From Planctomycetota bacterium (lineage in GTDB: Bacteria > Planctomycetota > UBA1135 > GCA-002686595), in assembly GCA_016872755.1 (NCBI GenBank), contig VGZE01000024.1, forward strand, positions 1 through 34,357: a DNA stretch of 34,357 nucleotides, in the 5' to 3' direction. The notes below the pieces were generated by a model. It was not told where the DNA came from and ran no database searches. It saw only the letters and a list, made by a program, of their open reading frames with translations. Positions 1-8,852 of the stretch are shown piece after piece; within the stretch, counting starts at the first letter, position 1, and every line of letters starts with the position of its first letter. A program made the position numbers and the translations under genes.

Positions 1-1088
1 AGCGCGCATTGGCGCGGCTGGTCGAGGCGCCCGAGCCCGCGCGCAAGCGCGCGTTCGAGCAGTTGCTGCTGCGGCCCGGCCCGCAGGAGGAGCAGGGCGC
101 GCGACTCGCGGCGCTGTCGGGCCTGGCGGGCGTCGAATTGCCGTCGCAGGCGATCGCCGAGCGCTACTGGGATCACGAGCAGGGCGAGAGCTGGAACCGC
201 GCGCTGTTCGCGAAGTCCTGGCTCGGGCGACCGCTGCGCGCGCTGTTCGGGGACCGCGTGCCGATTCCACTGCTCTCGGCCCTCAAGGGCATCGACTACC
301 AGTTGCAGCACGGGGATTTCGGTCACACGGTCGTGTTCCGCGGGCGCGTGCTGCAGGCCGGCGCCGACTTCGCGCAGGGCAACCCGATTCCGGAGTTCTT
401 CGCCTGGTCGCTGGCGATCAAGAACCCGCTGACCACGCTGCTGTTCTTCGCGCTCGGGCTCGTGCTGTGCGTGCGTCCCCACCGCGAGTGGACGCTGCTG
501 CGCGCGCTCGGCCTGCTGCTGACGCCGGCCCTGATGTTCTACGTGTTCTCGACGGGCAGCGCGCTGCTCGGCGTGCGCTACGTGCTGCCGTTGTTCCCGT
601 TCCTGTGCGTGCTCGCCGCGCGCAGCGCGCTCCTCTTCCCGCGCGCGGCGCTGATTGGCGCGGCGCTCGCCGCGCTCGAGGGGCTGTGGGTGCACCCGCA
701 TCAGCTGATGTACTACAACGCCGCCGCGGGGGGACCCGAGCGCGGGCACGAGATCAGCGTCGTCGGCGACGACTGGGGGCAGGACGTGCGCGAGCTCGGC
801 CGGGTCTACGCTCGCAATCGCGAGTGGATCGATGCGGCGGGCGGGCTGCACTACGACCAATACTCGGTGGCCGATCCGACGGTCTTCGGTTTGGAGTCCG
901 CTCGACCGATCCACCAGCCGGTGCGCGGCATCGTGGCCGTGCACGCGGTGCTCTATCACCGCGAGCCGCAGAAGTACGAGTGGCTGTCGGACTACCGGCC
1001 CTTCGCGAAGATCGGCTGGTCGATCTGGCTGTACGACACGCGTCAGCCCGCACCCGGTGGCATCCGTCCGCCGGACTGGCGCGATTGA
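1..1088 (+). CDS. GT-C/GT39-like membrane glycosyltransferase, 3' part (5' end outside window)
   Basis: The reading frame is open from the first bases, so only the C-terminal ~360 residues are present. They read as the end of a polyprenyl-phosphate-sugar-dependent GT-C enzyme. There are hydrophobic helices around residues 135-155, 160-180 and 195-225, then the segment RYVLPLFPFLCVLAAR. This is followed by a soluble tail with HPHQLMYYNAAAGGP and DDWGQDVREL, which is the usual C-terminal pattern of bacterial GT39-type proteins (Asn-Ala-Ala-Gly-Gly, then Asp-Trp-Gly-Gln). The family transfers a sugar from an isoprenoid phosphate on the outer face of the inner membrane. The catalytic acidic loop would lie upstream and cannot be seen. 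The first possible internal start is a TTG at position 9, but the frame continues upstream of it. The gene ends 16 bp before the sulfatase-like gene, so the two may be co-transcribed. The acceptor is unknown. Confidence 0.75.
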   Translation, partial: RALARLVEAPEPARKRAFEQLLLRPGPQEEQGARLAALSGLAGVELPSQAIAERYWDHEQGESWNRALFAKSWLGRPLRALFGDRVPIPLLSALKGIDYQLQHGDFGHTVVFRGRVLQAGADFAQGNPIPEFFAWSLAIKNPLTTLLFFALGLVLCVRPHREWTLLRALGLLLTPALMFYVFSTGSALLGVRYVLPLFPFLCVLAARSALLFPRAALIGAALAALEGLWVHPHQLMYYNAAAGGPERGHEISVVGDDWGQDVRELGRVYARNREWIDAAGGLHYDQYSVADPTVFGLESARPIHQPVRGIVAVHAVLYHREPQKYEWLSDYRPFAKIGWSIWLYDTRQPAPGGIRPPDWRD

Positions 1089-1104
1089 GTCCGCTCCGCG
1101 CACA

Positions 1105-2586
1105 ATGACGAGGATGCCGATCTCGATCCACAGGCTCTCCTTGGGCGCGTGGCTGGTTGTGCTGCTGCTCTTCGTCGGCGCCTGTAGCGAACCGGCCCGT
1201 CCGCGCGCCAACGTGCTGCTCATCACGGTCGACACGCTGCGAGCCGACCGCCTGGGCTGCTATGGGTACGAGCGAGACACGTCGCCGAACCTCGACGCCT
1301 TCGCCAAGGAGTGCGCGCTGTTCGAGCGCTCGTACTCGATGGCGCCGTTCACCGCGCCGTCGCACGCGAGCCTGTTCACGGGCCTGCACACTTCGAGCCA
1401 CGGCGTGTACTACTGGGGGCACAAGGTCGATCCCGGCGCGCCGACGCTGGCCGAGCGCTTCGCCAAGGCCGGCTGGCGCACCGGCGCGTTCTACAACCAC
1501 CCTTCGGTCGAGAGCTGCGATCTGCAGCGCGGCTTCCAGCACACCGAGGCGCGCTACTACGAGCCGGCCGCCGATTCGATCGATGCGCTGCTCGGCTGGA
1601 TCGATGGCGGGGCCGGGCAGCCCTTCGCCACGTGGTTGCACCTGTGGGACGTGCACCGGCCCTACGGCTGGCGCGATTGGAACGAACTGCCCGCCGAGTT
1701 CCGATCCAAGGTGCAGCGCCGCGAGATGTCCTTCGCGTACGAGGAAGAGCGCTACGGTTCGCCCACGGAACTGGCGGTCGGCCGCGGAGAGCAGTTCTAC
1801 AACGTGCCGCAGTCGCGCCAGCGCCAGCCGATCGCCTTCGCCGGCAACAAACGCGTGCTCGACGAGCGCGACTGGCAGTTCGTCGCCGACCGCTACGACG
1901 GCGGCGTGCGCTACGCCGACGCGGCGCTCGGGCGCCTGTTCGCGGAGCTCGAGCGCCGCGGCCTGTGGGAGAATACGGTGATCGTGATCACCAGCGACCA
2001 CGGCGAGACGCTGCTCGAGCGCGACCCGTGCTGGTTCACGCACGACCCGTTCCTGTACGAGGAGGCACTGCGCGTCCCGTTGCTCGTGCGGGTGCCCGGC
2101 GGCGCGGGAATGCGGATCCCGGATCTCGCCCGCGGCATCGACGTGTTGCCGACGCTGCTCGAGCATGCCGACCTGCCCGGCGCCGACCTGCAGGGGCGCA
2201 GTCTGATGCCGCTGTTGCGCGGTGAGTCGCTGCCGCCCGCTCTGCTTTGGGCGCAGACACAGACGCACTCGGCGAAGGAGTCGGCGCGCCGCACGAAACC
2301 CGGCGAGCCTTGGCTCGAGCAGCGCGAATGCGTCAGCGACGGCCGGTTCAAGATCGTGATCGACTACGAGAAGCTCGCGGTCGAGAAGTCGACCGGTGTC
2401 GCCCTGTACGACCTGCAGGCGGATCCCGGCGAGCGCAAGAACATCGCGCACACGCCGGAGGGGCTGCCGCACATCCAGCGGTTGATGCGCGCCGGCGACG
2501 AGTTCCGCGCGAGCCAGCGCTCGAACTCGCGCAAGGGAACGCTGTCGGAAGAGCAGCGACGGCTGCTCGACTCGCTCGGCTACTAG
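1105..2586 (+). CDS. sulfatase-like lipoprotein (alkaline phosphatase superfamily) with Thr at the nucleophile position
   Basis: The product has 493 residues. It starts at ATG 1105 (a second ATG lies at 1114) with a lipoprotein signal peptide: hydrophobic residues 12-24, lipobox ending VGAC, and Cys27. The mature part is a sulfatase-fold hydrolase. Metal-binding Asp lies in LLITVDTLRADRL (Asp43). The nucleophile region is APFTAPSHASLFTG (Thr83 to Gly93), and the second metal site is TSDHGETLLERD. In true sulfatases the nucleophile motif is Cys/Ser-x-Pro-x-Arg, matured to formylglycine. Here Thr occupies the Cys/Ser position and His the Arg position. Thr nucleophiles are known in the same superfamily among phosphoethanolamine and phosphoglycerol transferases, so a phosphodiesterase or phosphotransferase role is as likely as sulfate removal. 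The end overlaps the convergent deoxyhypusine-synthase-like gene inside a shared CTAG. The fold is certain; the substrate is not. Confidence 0.85.
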   Translation: MTRMPISIHRLSLGAWLVVLLLFVGACSEPARPRANVLLITVDTLRADRLGCYGYERDTSPNLDAFAKECALFERSYSMAPFTAPSHASLFTGLHTSSHGVYYWGHKVDPGAPTLAERFAKAGWRTGAFYNHPSVESCDLQRGFQHTEARYYEPAADSIDALLGWIDGGAGQPFATWLHLWDVHRPYGWRDWNELPAEFRSKVQRREMSFAYEEERYGSPTELAVGRGEQFYNVPQSRQRQPIAFAGNKRVLDERDWQFVADRYDGGVRYADAALGRLFAELERRGLWENTVIVITSDHGETLLERDPCWFTHDPFLYEEALRVPLLVRVPGGAGMRIPDLARGIDVLPTLLEHADLPGADLQGRSLMPLLRGESLPPALLWAQTQTHSAKESARRTKPGEPWLEQRECVSDGRFKIVIDYEKLAVEKSTGVALYDLQADPGERKNIAHTPEGLPHIQRLMRAGDEFRASQRSNSRKGTLSEEQRRLLDSLGY

Positions 2587-3869
2587 CGCACGGGCTTGGC
2601 GAGCGCGTAGCGATTGTCCTTGCGCATCCGCGCGGCGCGCGCCTTGACTTCGCGCTGCAGCTTCTTGATCAGCTCGTCGCGCCGCTCGTACAGCCGGTAG
2701 CCGCCGCGCGGGCGCAGGTAGCCCTTGGCCTCCGGGTGCCGCTCGAGCAGCAGGTCGCGGCCCAGCTCCGCCTCGAGGCGCTCGAGTCGGGCGCGCTTGT
2801 CGAGCAGCGCCTTGACGAGCAGCGGCATCACGACCGTGTAGTCGACCTGCATGCTCTCGGTCGTGCGCTTGTATTCGTTCTTGTCGACCTTGCCCCAGGT
2901 CACGGCTTCCGCCGGCGGGCAGGAGGACAGCGAACCGTCGGTGATCGGCGCCGTCGTCATCTGGATGTCGTACAAGTACCCGGCGATGTGCGGCAGGCCA
3001 AGCACCTGGCTCAGCGCCGGCTCCGGCTGCAGGTTGAAGTTCTTCGGGACGCCGCCGCCGAGGATCAAGGTGCCCAAGGCCCGCGTGTCCGATTCACGCA
3101 GGCCCCACAGGTGATAGGCGCAGCTCTCGAAGACCTCGAGGTGCAGGTCGAGCTCGAAGCGGTACTTCGATCCGGTCGCCTGGGCCAGCGCCCACAGTGC
3201 CATCGAATTCAGGAACACCGAGCCGTCGCCCGGCGCCCCGACGAAGATCGGGATGGCCTTGCGCGCGCACAGCGCGAGCAGGCCCTCGCGCACGCCGTTC
3301 TGGCGCTCCTGCGCCGCATAGCGCAGGCCGAGCAGGTGGCGGAACTCCGGCCCGCTCATCCTGCGTTGGAATTCCTTCTGCGACAGCACCGCGCGCAGGA
3401 AGCGATCCTGATCGAGCAGTACGTCCTCGTCGAATCCGATGTCGGTGACGCGGATCGTGCGCTCATCGCGGAGTTGCCCGTCGTCGCCGAAGATCGCGAC
3501 CTCGTGGATCGGGTGCTTGGCGGCATTGTCCAGCGCCCGGTGACCGTCGTGATAGCAGACCGCGTCGGTGGTCGAGACCAGCGCGAACCAGCCGCTGTCG
3601 AGCAGCGGCCCCAGCCAGGTGTGGATCTGACCGGACAGCGTGACCGGTCCGGCCACGGCCAGCGTCATCGGCACGCCGTCGCCGATCGCCGCATCGAGCA
3701 GCTGCCACAGCCGCCGCAGGTACGCGCCGCCAAAGGACGGCAGGCAGTGCTCGAACAGGTGATCGAGGTGCCGCACGTCCTCGACCGAGCGCGTCGGCAA
3801 CTCGGCGCGCGGAGCGGCGGGGCAGTCGGAGCGGCGGGAGGAGCGTTGGTCTTGGCGTGTCGGGGACAT
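2583..3869 (-). CDS. deoxyhypusine synthase-like protein
   Basis: The product has 428 residues and starts at an ATG (complement of 3867-3869). It matches the deoxyhypusine synthase fold. It has a Rossmann-like N-terminal half with AVAGPVTLSGQ (71-81), the glycine-rich LILGGGVPKNFNLQ (268-281), and PAEAVTWGKV around Lys327. In eukaryotic deoxyhypusine synthase the lysine of the equivalent AVSWGK segment forms the covalent aminobutyl intermediate from spermidine. That lysine is kept here. Bacteria lack eIF5A, and bacterial homologues are generally thought to use another acceptor, for example putrescine to give homospermidine. The N-terminal ~30 residues are basic and look disordered. The C-terminus is rich in Lys/Arg/Glu and probably helical. 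The gene is divergent from the FG-GAP gene and convergent with the sulfatase-like gene. A polyamine role is inferred; the true acceptor cannot be read from sequence. Confidence 0.85.
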   Translation of the reverse strand: MSPTRQDQRSSRRSDCPAAPRAELPTRSVEDVRHLDHLFEHCLPSFGGAYLRRLWQLLDAAIGDGVPMTLAVAGPVTLSGQIHTWLGPLLDSGWFALVSTTDAVCYHDGHRALDNAAKHPIHEVAIFGDDGQLRDERTIRVTDIGFDEDVLLDQDRFLRAVLSQKEFQRRMSGPEFRHLLGLRYAAQERQNGVREGLLALCARKAIPIFVGAPGDGSVFLNSMALWALAQATGSKYRFELDLHLEVFESCAYHLWGLRESDTRALGTLILGGGVPKNFNLQPEPALSQVLGLPHIAGYLYDIQMTTAPITDGSLSSCPPAEAVTWGKVDKNEYKRTTESMQVDYTVVMPLLVKALLDKRARLERLEAELGRDLLLERHPEAKGYLRPRGGYRLYERRDELIKKLQREVKARAARMRKDNRYALAKPVR

Positions 3870-4045
3870 GGCGCGCGTACGGTAGCGTTTCGGGCGCGCG
3901 CTTTCGTGGCCGCGCTCCGGCGGACGAGAGCTTCGTTACCACGGCCGGCACTCCGACTAGCTCCCGTGTCGGGCCGCGGCCTCCGACATCCGTGTCTGGC
4001 GGGGTCCCGCGGTCCGAGCTCCAGCAGGCTGGAGTCGTTCCCAAC

Positions 4046-4050
4046 GGAGG
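4046..4050 (+). promoter_or_regulatory. strong Shine-Dalgarno (GGAGG) for the FG-GAP gene
   Basis: GGAGG lies 7 bases before the ATG at 4058. It fixes the start of the FG-GAP protein, whose frame is open further upstream. It stands out because most other starts in this window have no recognisable ribosome binding site. Confidence 0.7.
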
Positions 4051-4057
4051 TCGAACC

Positions 4058-6604
4058 ATGTTGCCTCGCACGCTCGCGGCGTCGGCACTCGCCGGTTTCG
4101 TCTCGCTGTCCGGATCCGCCGCCCTCGCACAGGCCTTCCCGTGGCAGAGTCACCCGGCGGGAGCCGGCCTGGCGCGCATCGCCGCGGTCGATTTCGACGC
4201 CGACGGGAGGATCGACGTGGTCGGCACGGATCCGGTCGCGCGCGCCTTCGTCGTGCTTTCCGGGAGGCTGCCGGCGCATTTCGCCGCGCCCAAGTCCTTC
4301 GCGCTGTCCGACAGGCCGCGCGAGCTCGCGGTCGGCGACCTCGACGGTGACGGCGCGCTCGATCTGGTCGCCGCCTGCCCCGACGAACAGACCATCGTCT
4401 TCCGGCTCAACGATCCGCCGGGCGGCATGCTGATCGCCGAATCACTCGACCAGGGCGACGAGTGCAACGGCGTCGCGCTGGTCGATCTGAACGCGGATGG
4501 CGACCTCGATCTGGTCTGCACGCGTCGCAGCACGAAGCGGCTCGCCTTTCACGACAACGACGGCGGGGCGAACTTCGCCCCGGCGACGACGCACCTCGTG
4601 AACCGGCTGGCGGAATTCGTCGTCAGCGCCGAGCTCAACGGCGACGGTCTGCCCGATTTCCTCGTCAGCTCACCCGAGAACGCCGATCCGGGCGAGGACC
4701 GCCTGAGCTGGATTCGCAAGGCGCCCACCGGGGCGACCTACGTGAACGAGGCGGTGGTCGCGGCGGCCAAGGGCATCGTCGCGATCGCGGCCGCCGATCT
4801 CGATCTGGACGGGGACATCGACGCGGTCACGCTCGGGGATTCCTTCGCGCAGGCGCACCTGCAGTACGGCAACGGCGAGGCCGAGGTCAGTGCGCTCGCG
4901 ATCCTCCCGTTGTCAGCAGAACCGCGCTCGGTCGATGTCGCCGACGTCGACGGCGATGGCGCCCCCGACCTCGTCTTCGCGCATGCCGGCGTCGGTGCAG
5001 GTCTCGAGCCCTTCGCCAACGACGGCAGCGGCGAGTTCCATGCGCTGGGCGCCGGCTACGCGATCGGTGTCGCCTGCGCGGACGTGCGCGCGCGTGACGT
5101 CGACGGCGACGGCAACCTCGATTTCCTGGCCGCGCGCACCGACGGGCGGCTCGATGTCGTGCTCGGTGATGGCGCGGGCGGCAGTCCGGGCCGCCTGCCG
5201 CTGCCCGCGGGCCATGCGTCGCATGTCGCCGACCTGAACGGAGACGGGCGGCCCGACCTGGTTGTCGAGGCCGAAGGGAAGCTGCGAGTCCACCTGGGCT
5301 CGAACGCCGGCTTCGGGGCGCCGACCGATTCGATTCCGCACGGGACGGGCGCCTCGCACATTGCGAGCGTCGACCTCGATCTCGATGGTGCGCCCGATCT
5401 GCTGGCCGACGAGACGAGCAGCCTGTCCGTGCGCTGGTACCGCGGGCTGGGACTGGGCAAGTTCGCATTCGCCGGCGAGTACGACAGCGGCGCGCCGCAG
5501 GCGCGCATCCACATCGGCGACTTCGACGGAGACGCGCGACCGGACCTGCTGCTCGCCGACGCCGGAGCCAGCGGCGCGCCGACGAAACTGCTGCTCAATC
5601 GCTTGCACTTCGGTTTCATGTCGCAAGTGCTCGTCGATGTCGGCTTCTGCCCGTGCGCGGAACTCGCGATCCTCGACGTCGATCGCGACGGGCGCGACGA
5701 CGTCGTGCGGACCGCGGAGCCCGGCGCCGCTGCGACCTGGTACCGTGCGCTGGGCCAGTTCGGATTCGCGCCCGCGCAGTCGCTGCAGGGCCTGGCCGGG
5801 GTCGGGGCTCCGCTGGTCGGAATCCTCGATCTGGACGCGCTGCCCGACGTGCTTTTTCCTCGGCTCGCGCCGGCCGCTGGTGCCTGGCGTCTCAGCGGGC
5901 TGCCGGCCGGCGGCTTCGCGCCGGCGCAGTTGCTGCAGACCGCTACGCTCGCCGCGCCGCGCCTGCTCGATCTGACCGGCGATGGTCAGCTCGATCTGCT
6001 CGCGGCGGGCGTGCTGTGGGCCGCCGCGCCCGGCGGGCTGTACGTCGAGTGGGCGCGCTACGAAGGCCCGACCCAGGGACCCGCGGCCGATGTGAACGGT
6101 GATGGTCGCCTGGATCTGCTGGTGACCTCGGAGCTCGGCGTGGCCGAGCCGTACGTGCAGTTGAACCTGTCGACCGGCATCGCCGGTGTGCACGGCTACG
6201 GTGCAGGCGTCGACGGTTGCGCGGGAGCGCATGTCTTCGAGGCACTGAGCGCGCCGGAGCTCGGCAACAGCGGCTTCGCGCTGCGCTGCAGCGCGGCGCC
6301 GAGCAGCGGCCTCGGCGTCGGGTTCGTCGCCGCGGCACCGCACTACGCCGGTTCGAGCGCGCTGGGGCTCGGCGTGCCCTTGTACGTCGATCTCAGCGCA
6401 GCCCCGGGTGCTTACCACTTCCCACTCGTCGCGGGCGCCGACGGCGTCGTGCAGCGCACACTGCCCGTGCCGTCCGCGGCGGCGCTGGCCGGCGTGCGCG
6501 TGTGGTCGCAGATGTTGTGGCTGTGGCCGACCAGCACCTGCGCGCCGAGTGCGCCGGTGGGCCTGTCAGCGACGCACGGGCTGGAGCTCGTCCTGCAGCC
6601 GTAG
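4058..6604 (+). CDS. secreted FG-GAP/VCBS repeat protein
   Basis: The product has 848 residues. The ATG at 4058 is chosen over longer in-frame starts because of the GGAGG upstream and the clear signal peptide (residues 1-26, ending ALAQA). The mature protein holds about 14 FG-GAP/VCBS blades of the form hxDhDGDGxxDhh, such as VGDLDGDGALDLV, VADVDGDGAPDLV, VADLNGDGRPDLV and ADVNGDGRLDLL. They are spaced roughly 45-60 residues apart. The Asp-rich loops are typical calcium sites, and the blades should form one or two beta-propellers on the cell surface or outside the cell. The last ~130 residues, from YGAGVDGC onward (including LGNSGFALRC and a late LAGVRVWSQMLW), form a separate domain. It resembles a C-terminal beta domain I associate with secreted Planctomycetota proteins. 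Such proteins usually bind ligands or adhere; no enzyme motif is visible. Confidence 0.85.
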   Translation: MLPRTLAASALAGFVSLSGSAALAQAFPWQSHPAGAGLARIAAVDFDADGRIDVVGTDPVARAFVVLSGRLPAHFAAPKSFALSDRPRELAVGDLDGDGALDLVAACPDEQTIVFRLNDPPGGMLIAESLDQGDECNGVALVDLNADGDLDLVCTRRSTKRLAFHDNDGGANFAPATTHLVNRLAEFVVSAELNGDGLPDFLVSSPENADPGEDRLSWIRKAPTGATYVNEAVVAAAKGIVAIAAADLDLDGDIDAVTLGDSFAQAHLQYGNGEAEVSALAILPLSAEPRSVDVADVDGDGAPDLVFAHAGVGAGLEPFANDGSGEFHALGAGYAIGVACADVRARDVDGDGNLDFLAARTDGRLDVVLGDGAGGSPGRLPLPAGHASHVADLNGDGRPDLVVEAEGKLRVHLGSNAGFGAPTDSIPHGTGASHIASVDLDLDGAPDLLADETSSLSVRWYRGLGLGKFAFAGEYDSGAPQARIHIGDFDGDARPDLLLADAGASGAPTKLLLNRLHFGFMSQVLVDVGFCPCAELAILDVDRDGRDDVVRTAEPGAAATWYRALGQFGFAPAQSLQGLAGVGAPLVGILDLDALPDVLFPRLAPAAGAWRLSGLPAGGFAPAQLLQTATLAAPRLLDLTGDGQLDLLAAGVLWAAAPGGLYVEWARYEGPTQGPAADVNGDGRLDLLVTSELGVAEPYVQLNLSTGIAGVHGYGAGVDGCAGAHVFEALSAPELGNSGFALRCSAAPSSGLGVGFVAAAPHYAGSSALGLGVPLYVDLSAAPGAYHFPLVAGADGVVQRTLPVPSAAALAGVRVWSQMLWLWPTSTCAPSAPVGLSATHGLELVLQP

Positions 6605-6606
6605 CG

Positions 6607-6621
6607 CTCGCGGCGCGCGAG
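6607..6621. terminator. short GC hairpin between convergent genes
   Basis: A 6-bp perfect stem (CTCGCG/CGCGAG) with a 3-base loop lies directly after the FG-GAP stop. It sits in the 59-bp gap shared with the convergent peptidase gene. There is no U-tract, and in DNA this GC-rich such hairpins also arise by chance. Confidence 0.25.
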
Positions 6622-6663
6622 ATCGCGGCGCGCGGAGCTCGCGGCCTCATGAACGATGTCGGA

Positions 6664-8808
6664 CTAGCGGCGTCCGCGCGCCCAACCGTCGACGGAGTAC
6701 GGAGCCTTGCCGCCGCCGAGCCAGCGCTGGAACCAGTCGAGGTGCGCGTTGTAGTAGTAGGCCATCTCGATCCAGTTCGGCCAGTGGCCGGCCTTCGGGT
6801 ACACGACCAGCCGAGCGGGCACGCCGCGCGACTTCAGTGCGGTGTAGTACGCGAGGCTCTGCGTGTACGGGCAGCGGTAATCGAGCTCACCCGTGATGAC
6901 CAGCGACGGCGTCTTGAAGTTCTCGACGAAGTTCGACGGCGAGAAGCGCTCGTAATCGGGGCTCTCCCAGGGCGCACCGCCCAGATCGTGCGTCGGGAAC
7001 CACAGCTCCTCGGTCGCGCCGTAGAACTGCGACAGGTCGAAGATGCCCATCATCGCCGCCTGGCAGCGGAAGCGATCGGTCTGGCCGTTCATCCACATCA
7101 TCATGTAGCCGCCGTAGGACCAGCCCATCGCGCCCATGCGCTCGGCGTCCACGTACGGCAGCGCGGCGAGCGCGTCGGTCACGTGCATCAGGTCGCGGTA
7201 CACGCGGCCGCCGTAGTCGCGCGCGATCGCGTCCGTGAACGGCTGCCCGTAGCCCGAGGAGCCGGTGGGGTTGCAGAACGCGACCACGTAGCCCTGGGCC
7301 GGGTAGACCTGCCAGTCACCGCGCCAGGCGTCGGACCACTGCGACTGCGGGCCGCCGTGCACGTTGAGGATCAGCGGGTACTTCTTGTTCGGATCGAAGC
7401 CGTGCGGCTTGACCACGAACGTGTGCACGCCGTAGTCGCCGTCGCCCTGGATCCACAGCTCCTCGGCCGGACGGATGTCGACTGCGTCGACCAGCGCCTG
7501 GTTGAAGCGCGTCAGCTGCACCGGCCCGGCCTTGGGGGCGTCGACGCGGTACAACTCGGGCGGGCGAGCGATCGCGCGGCTCGAGTACGCGAAGCCGCCC
7601 TGCGGCAGCGGCTCCCAACCGTTCAGGTACGCGTGCGTCAGCACCTCGACCGGCTTTCCACCGTCGATCCCGACCTCGAAGAGCGGCGTGCGCCCGCGGT
7701 GGTCGGCGCTGAAGTACAGTGCGCGCGAGTCGGCGCGCCAGCGCATGTCGTTGACCCAGTCGTCGAAGCCCGCGCGGCTGGTCAGCTCGCGCACGGCGCC
7801 GGTCGCGCGCTCGAGCACGCACAGCTGCTTCAATTCCGATTCGTAGCCCGCGCTGGCCTGGCGGATGAACGCGATCCACCTACCGTCGGGCGAGTACAGC
7901 GGCGCGCCGTCGTAGCCACCGTTCGAGTTCGTCAGATTGCGCGGCGCGCGGCCGTCGGACTCGACTGCGACCGTCCACAGATCGGCGTTGGTCGAGAAGG
8001 CCGGATTGGCGTCGCGATTCGACACGAAGCACACTTCGCTGCCGTCGGGCGAGAACGCGTAGCCGCGATCCCCGCCGAGCGAGAACGGCGGCGCATCGAA
8101 GTCCCCGGGCGTCAGGTCGCGCGCGACCGCGCCGCTCTTGGCATCGACGAGCACGATGTGCGTGCGCTTGCCGTCCTCCCACGCGGTCCAGTGGCGGTAC
8201 AACAGCTCCTCCGACGTGTAGACCTCGAGCTTGTCCGCGTCCTTGTCGGCATCGGCCTTCGCGTTGCACTCGGCGTCGATCGAGCACTCGGGCCACACTT
8301 CGGTGGCGCAAGCGATCCAGCGGCCGTCGGGGGACCAGACCGGTCCGCTCAGGCCCGGTTCGAACTTCGTCAGTTGGCGCGGTTCACCGCCGTCCAGCGC
8401 CAGCGTCCACAACTGGCTGCCGCCGCTGCGCGAGGACACGAACAGCAGCGTGCGCCCGTCGGGCGAGAAGGAGGGCTCGCCATCGTTGTTGCCGCTCGCG
8501 GTCAGTTGCCGCAGGCCGCTGCCGTCGCTGTTCACGAGCCACAGCTCGGTCCAGGCCTTCTCGGCCGCGAAGTCGGTGTGGCGCACGGTGAACACGAGCC
8601 GCCGGCCGTCCGGCGACACGGCCGGCGCGCCGACGCTCTTGGTCAGGTAGAAGTCCGCGATCGACAGCGGTCGCTTGCCGGTGGCCGTGACCGGCTGCGC
8701 GGCCTCTGCGGCTGCGCGGGGAGCCGCGGGCGGCTTGGCGGTGGAACGGCAGGCGGGAAGGACGAGCGCGACGGTAGTCGCGACGAGAGTGCAGGCTCGG
8801 ATCGACAT
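6664..8808 (-). CDS. S9 family prolyl-oligopeptidase/dipeptidyl-peptidase, lipoprotein
   Basis: The product has 714 residues and starts at ATG (complement 8806-8808). Longer in-frame extensions lack a signal peptide, whereas this start gives one ending LPAC with Cys20, so export and lipid anchoring are likely. Residues ~50-440 form a TolB/WD40-like beta-propeller with repeated SPDGR motifs (for example VSPDGRRLVFTVR, FSPDGRTLLFVSS, YSPDGRWIAFIR). The C-terminal alpha/beta-hydrolase domain carries the catalytic triad: GWSYGGY (Ser564), ELDY (Asp643) and AGHW (His675). The stretch around SEELLYRHWTAWEDGKRTH is typical of the DPP/acylaminoacyl-peptidase branch. The predicted role is cleavage of short peptides in the envelope. 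The gene is convergent with the FG-GAP gene and lies 44 bp after the end of another minus-strand lipoprotein gene. Confidence 0.92.
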   Translation of the reverse strand: MSIRACTLVATTVALVLPACRSTAKPPAAPRAAAEAAQPVTATGKRPLSIADFYLTKSVGAPAVSPDGRRLVFTVRHTDFAAEKAWTELWLVNSDGSGLRQLTASGNNDGEPSFSPDGRTLLFVSSRSGGSQLWTLALDGGEPRQLTKFEPGLSGPVWSPDGRWIACATEVWPECSIDAECNAKADADKDADKLEVYTSEELLYRHWTAWEDGKRTHIVLVDAKSGAVARDLTPGDFDAPPFSLGGDRGYAFSPDGSEVCFVSNRDANPAFSTNADLWTVAVESDGRAPRNLTNSNGGYDGAPLYSPDGRWIAFIRQASAGYESELKQLCVLERATGAVRELTSRAGFDDWVNDMRWRADSRALYFSADHRGRTPLFEVGIDGGKPVEVLTHAYLNGWEPLPQGGFAYSSRAIARPPELYRVDAPKAGPVQLTRFNQALVDAVDIRPAEELWIQGDGDYGVHTFVVKPHGFDPNKKYPLILNVHGGPQSQWSDAWRGDWQVYPAQGYVVAFCNPTGSSGYGQPFTDAIARDYGGRVYRDLMHVTDALAALPYVDAERMGAMGWSYGGYMMMWMNGQTDRFRCQAAMMGIFDLSQFYGATEELWFPTHDLGGAPWESPDYERFSPSNFVENFKTPSLVITGELDYRCPYTQSLAYYTALKSRGVPARLVVYPKAGHWPNWIEMAYYYNAHLDWFQRWLGGGKAPYSVDGWARGRR

Positions 8809-8852
8809 GGCGATCCCGACAGGATGCCAAGCCCGCGCGCGTCCGTCATCCG

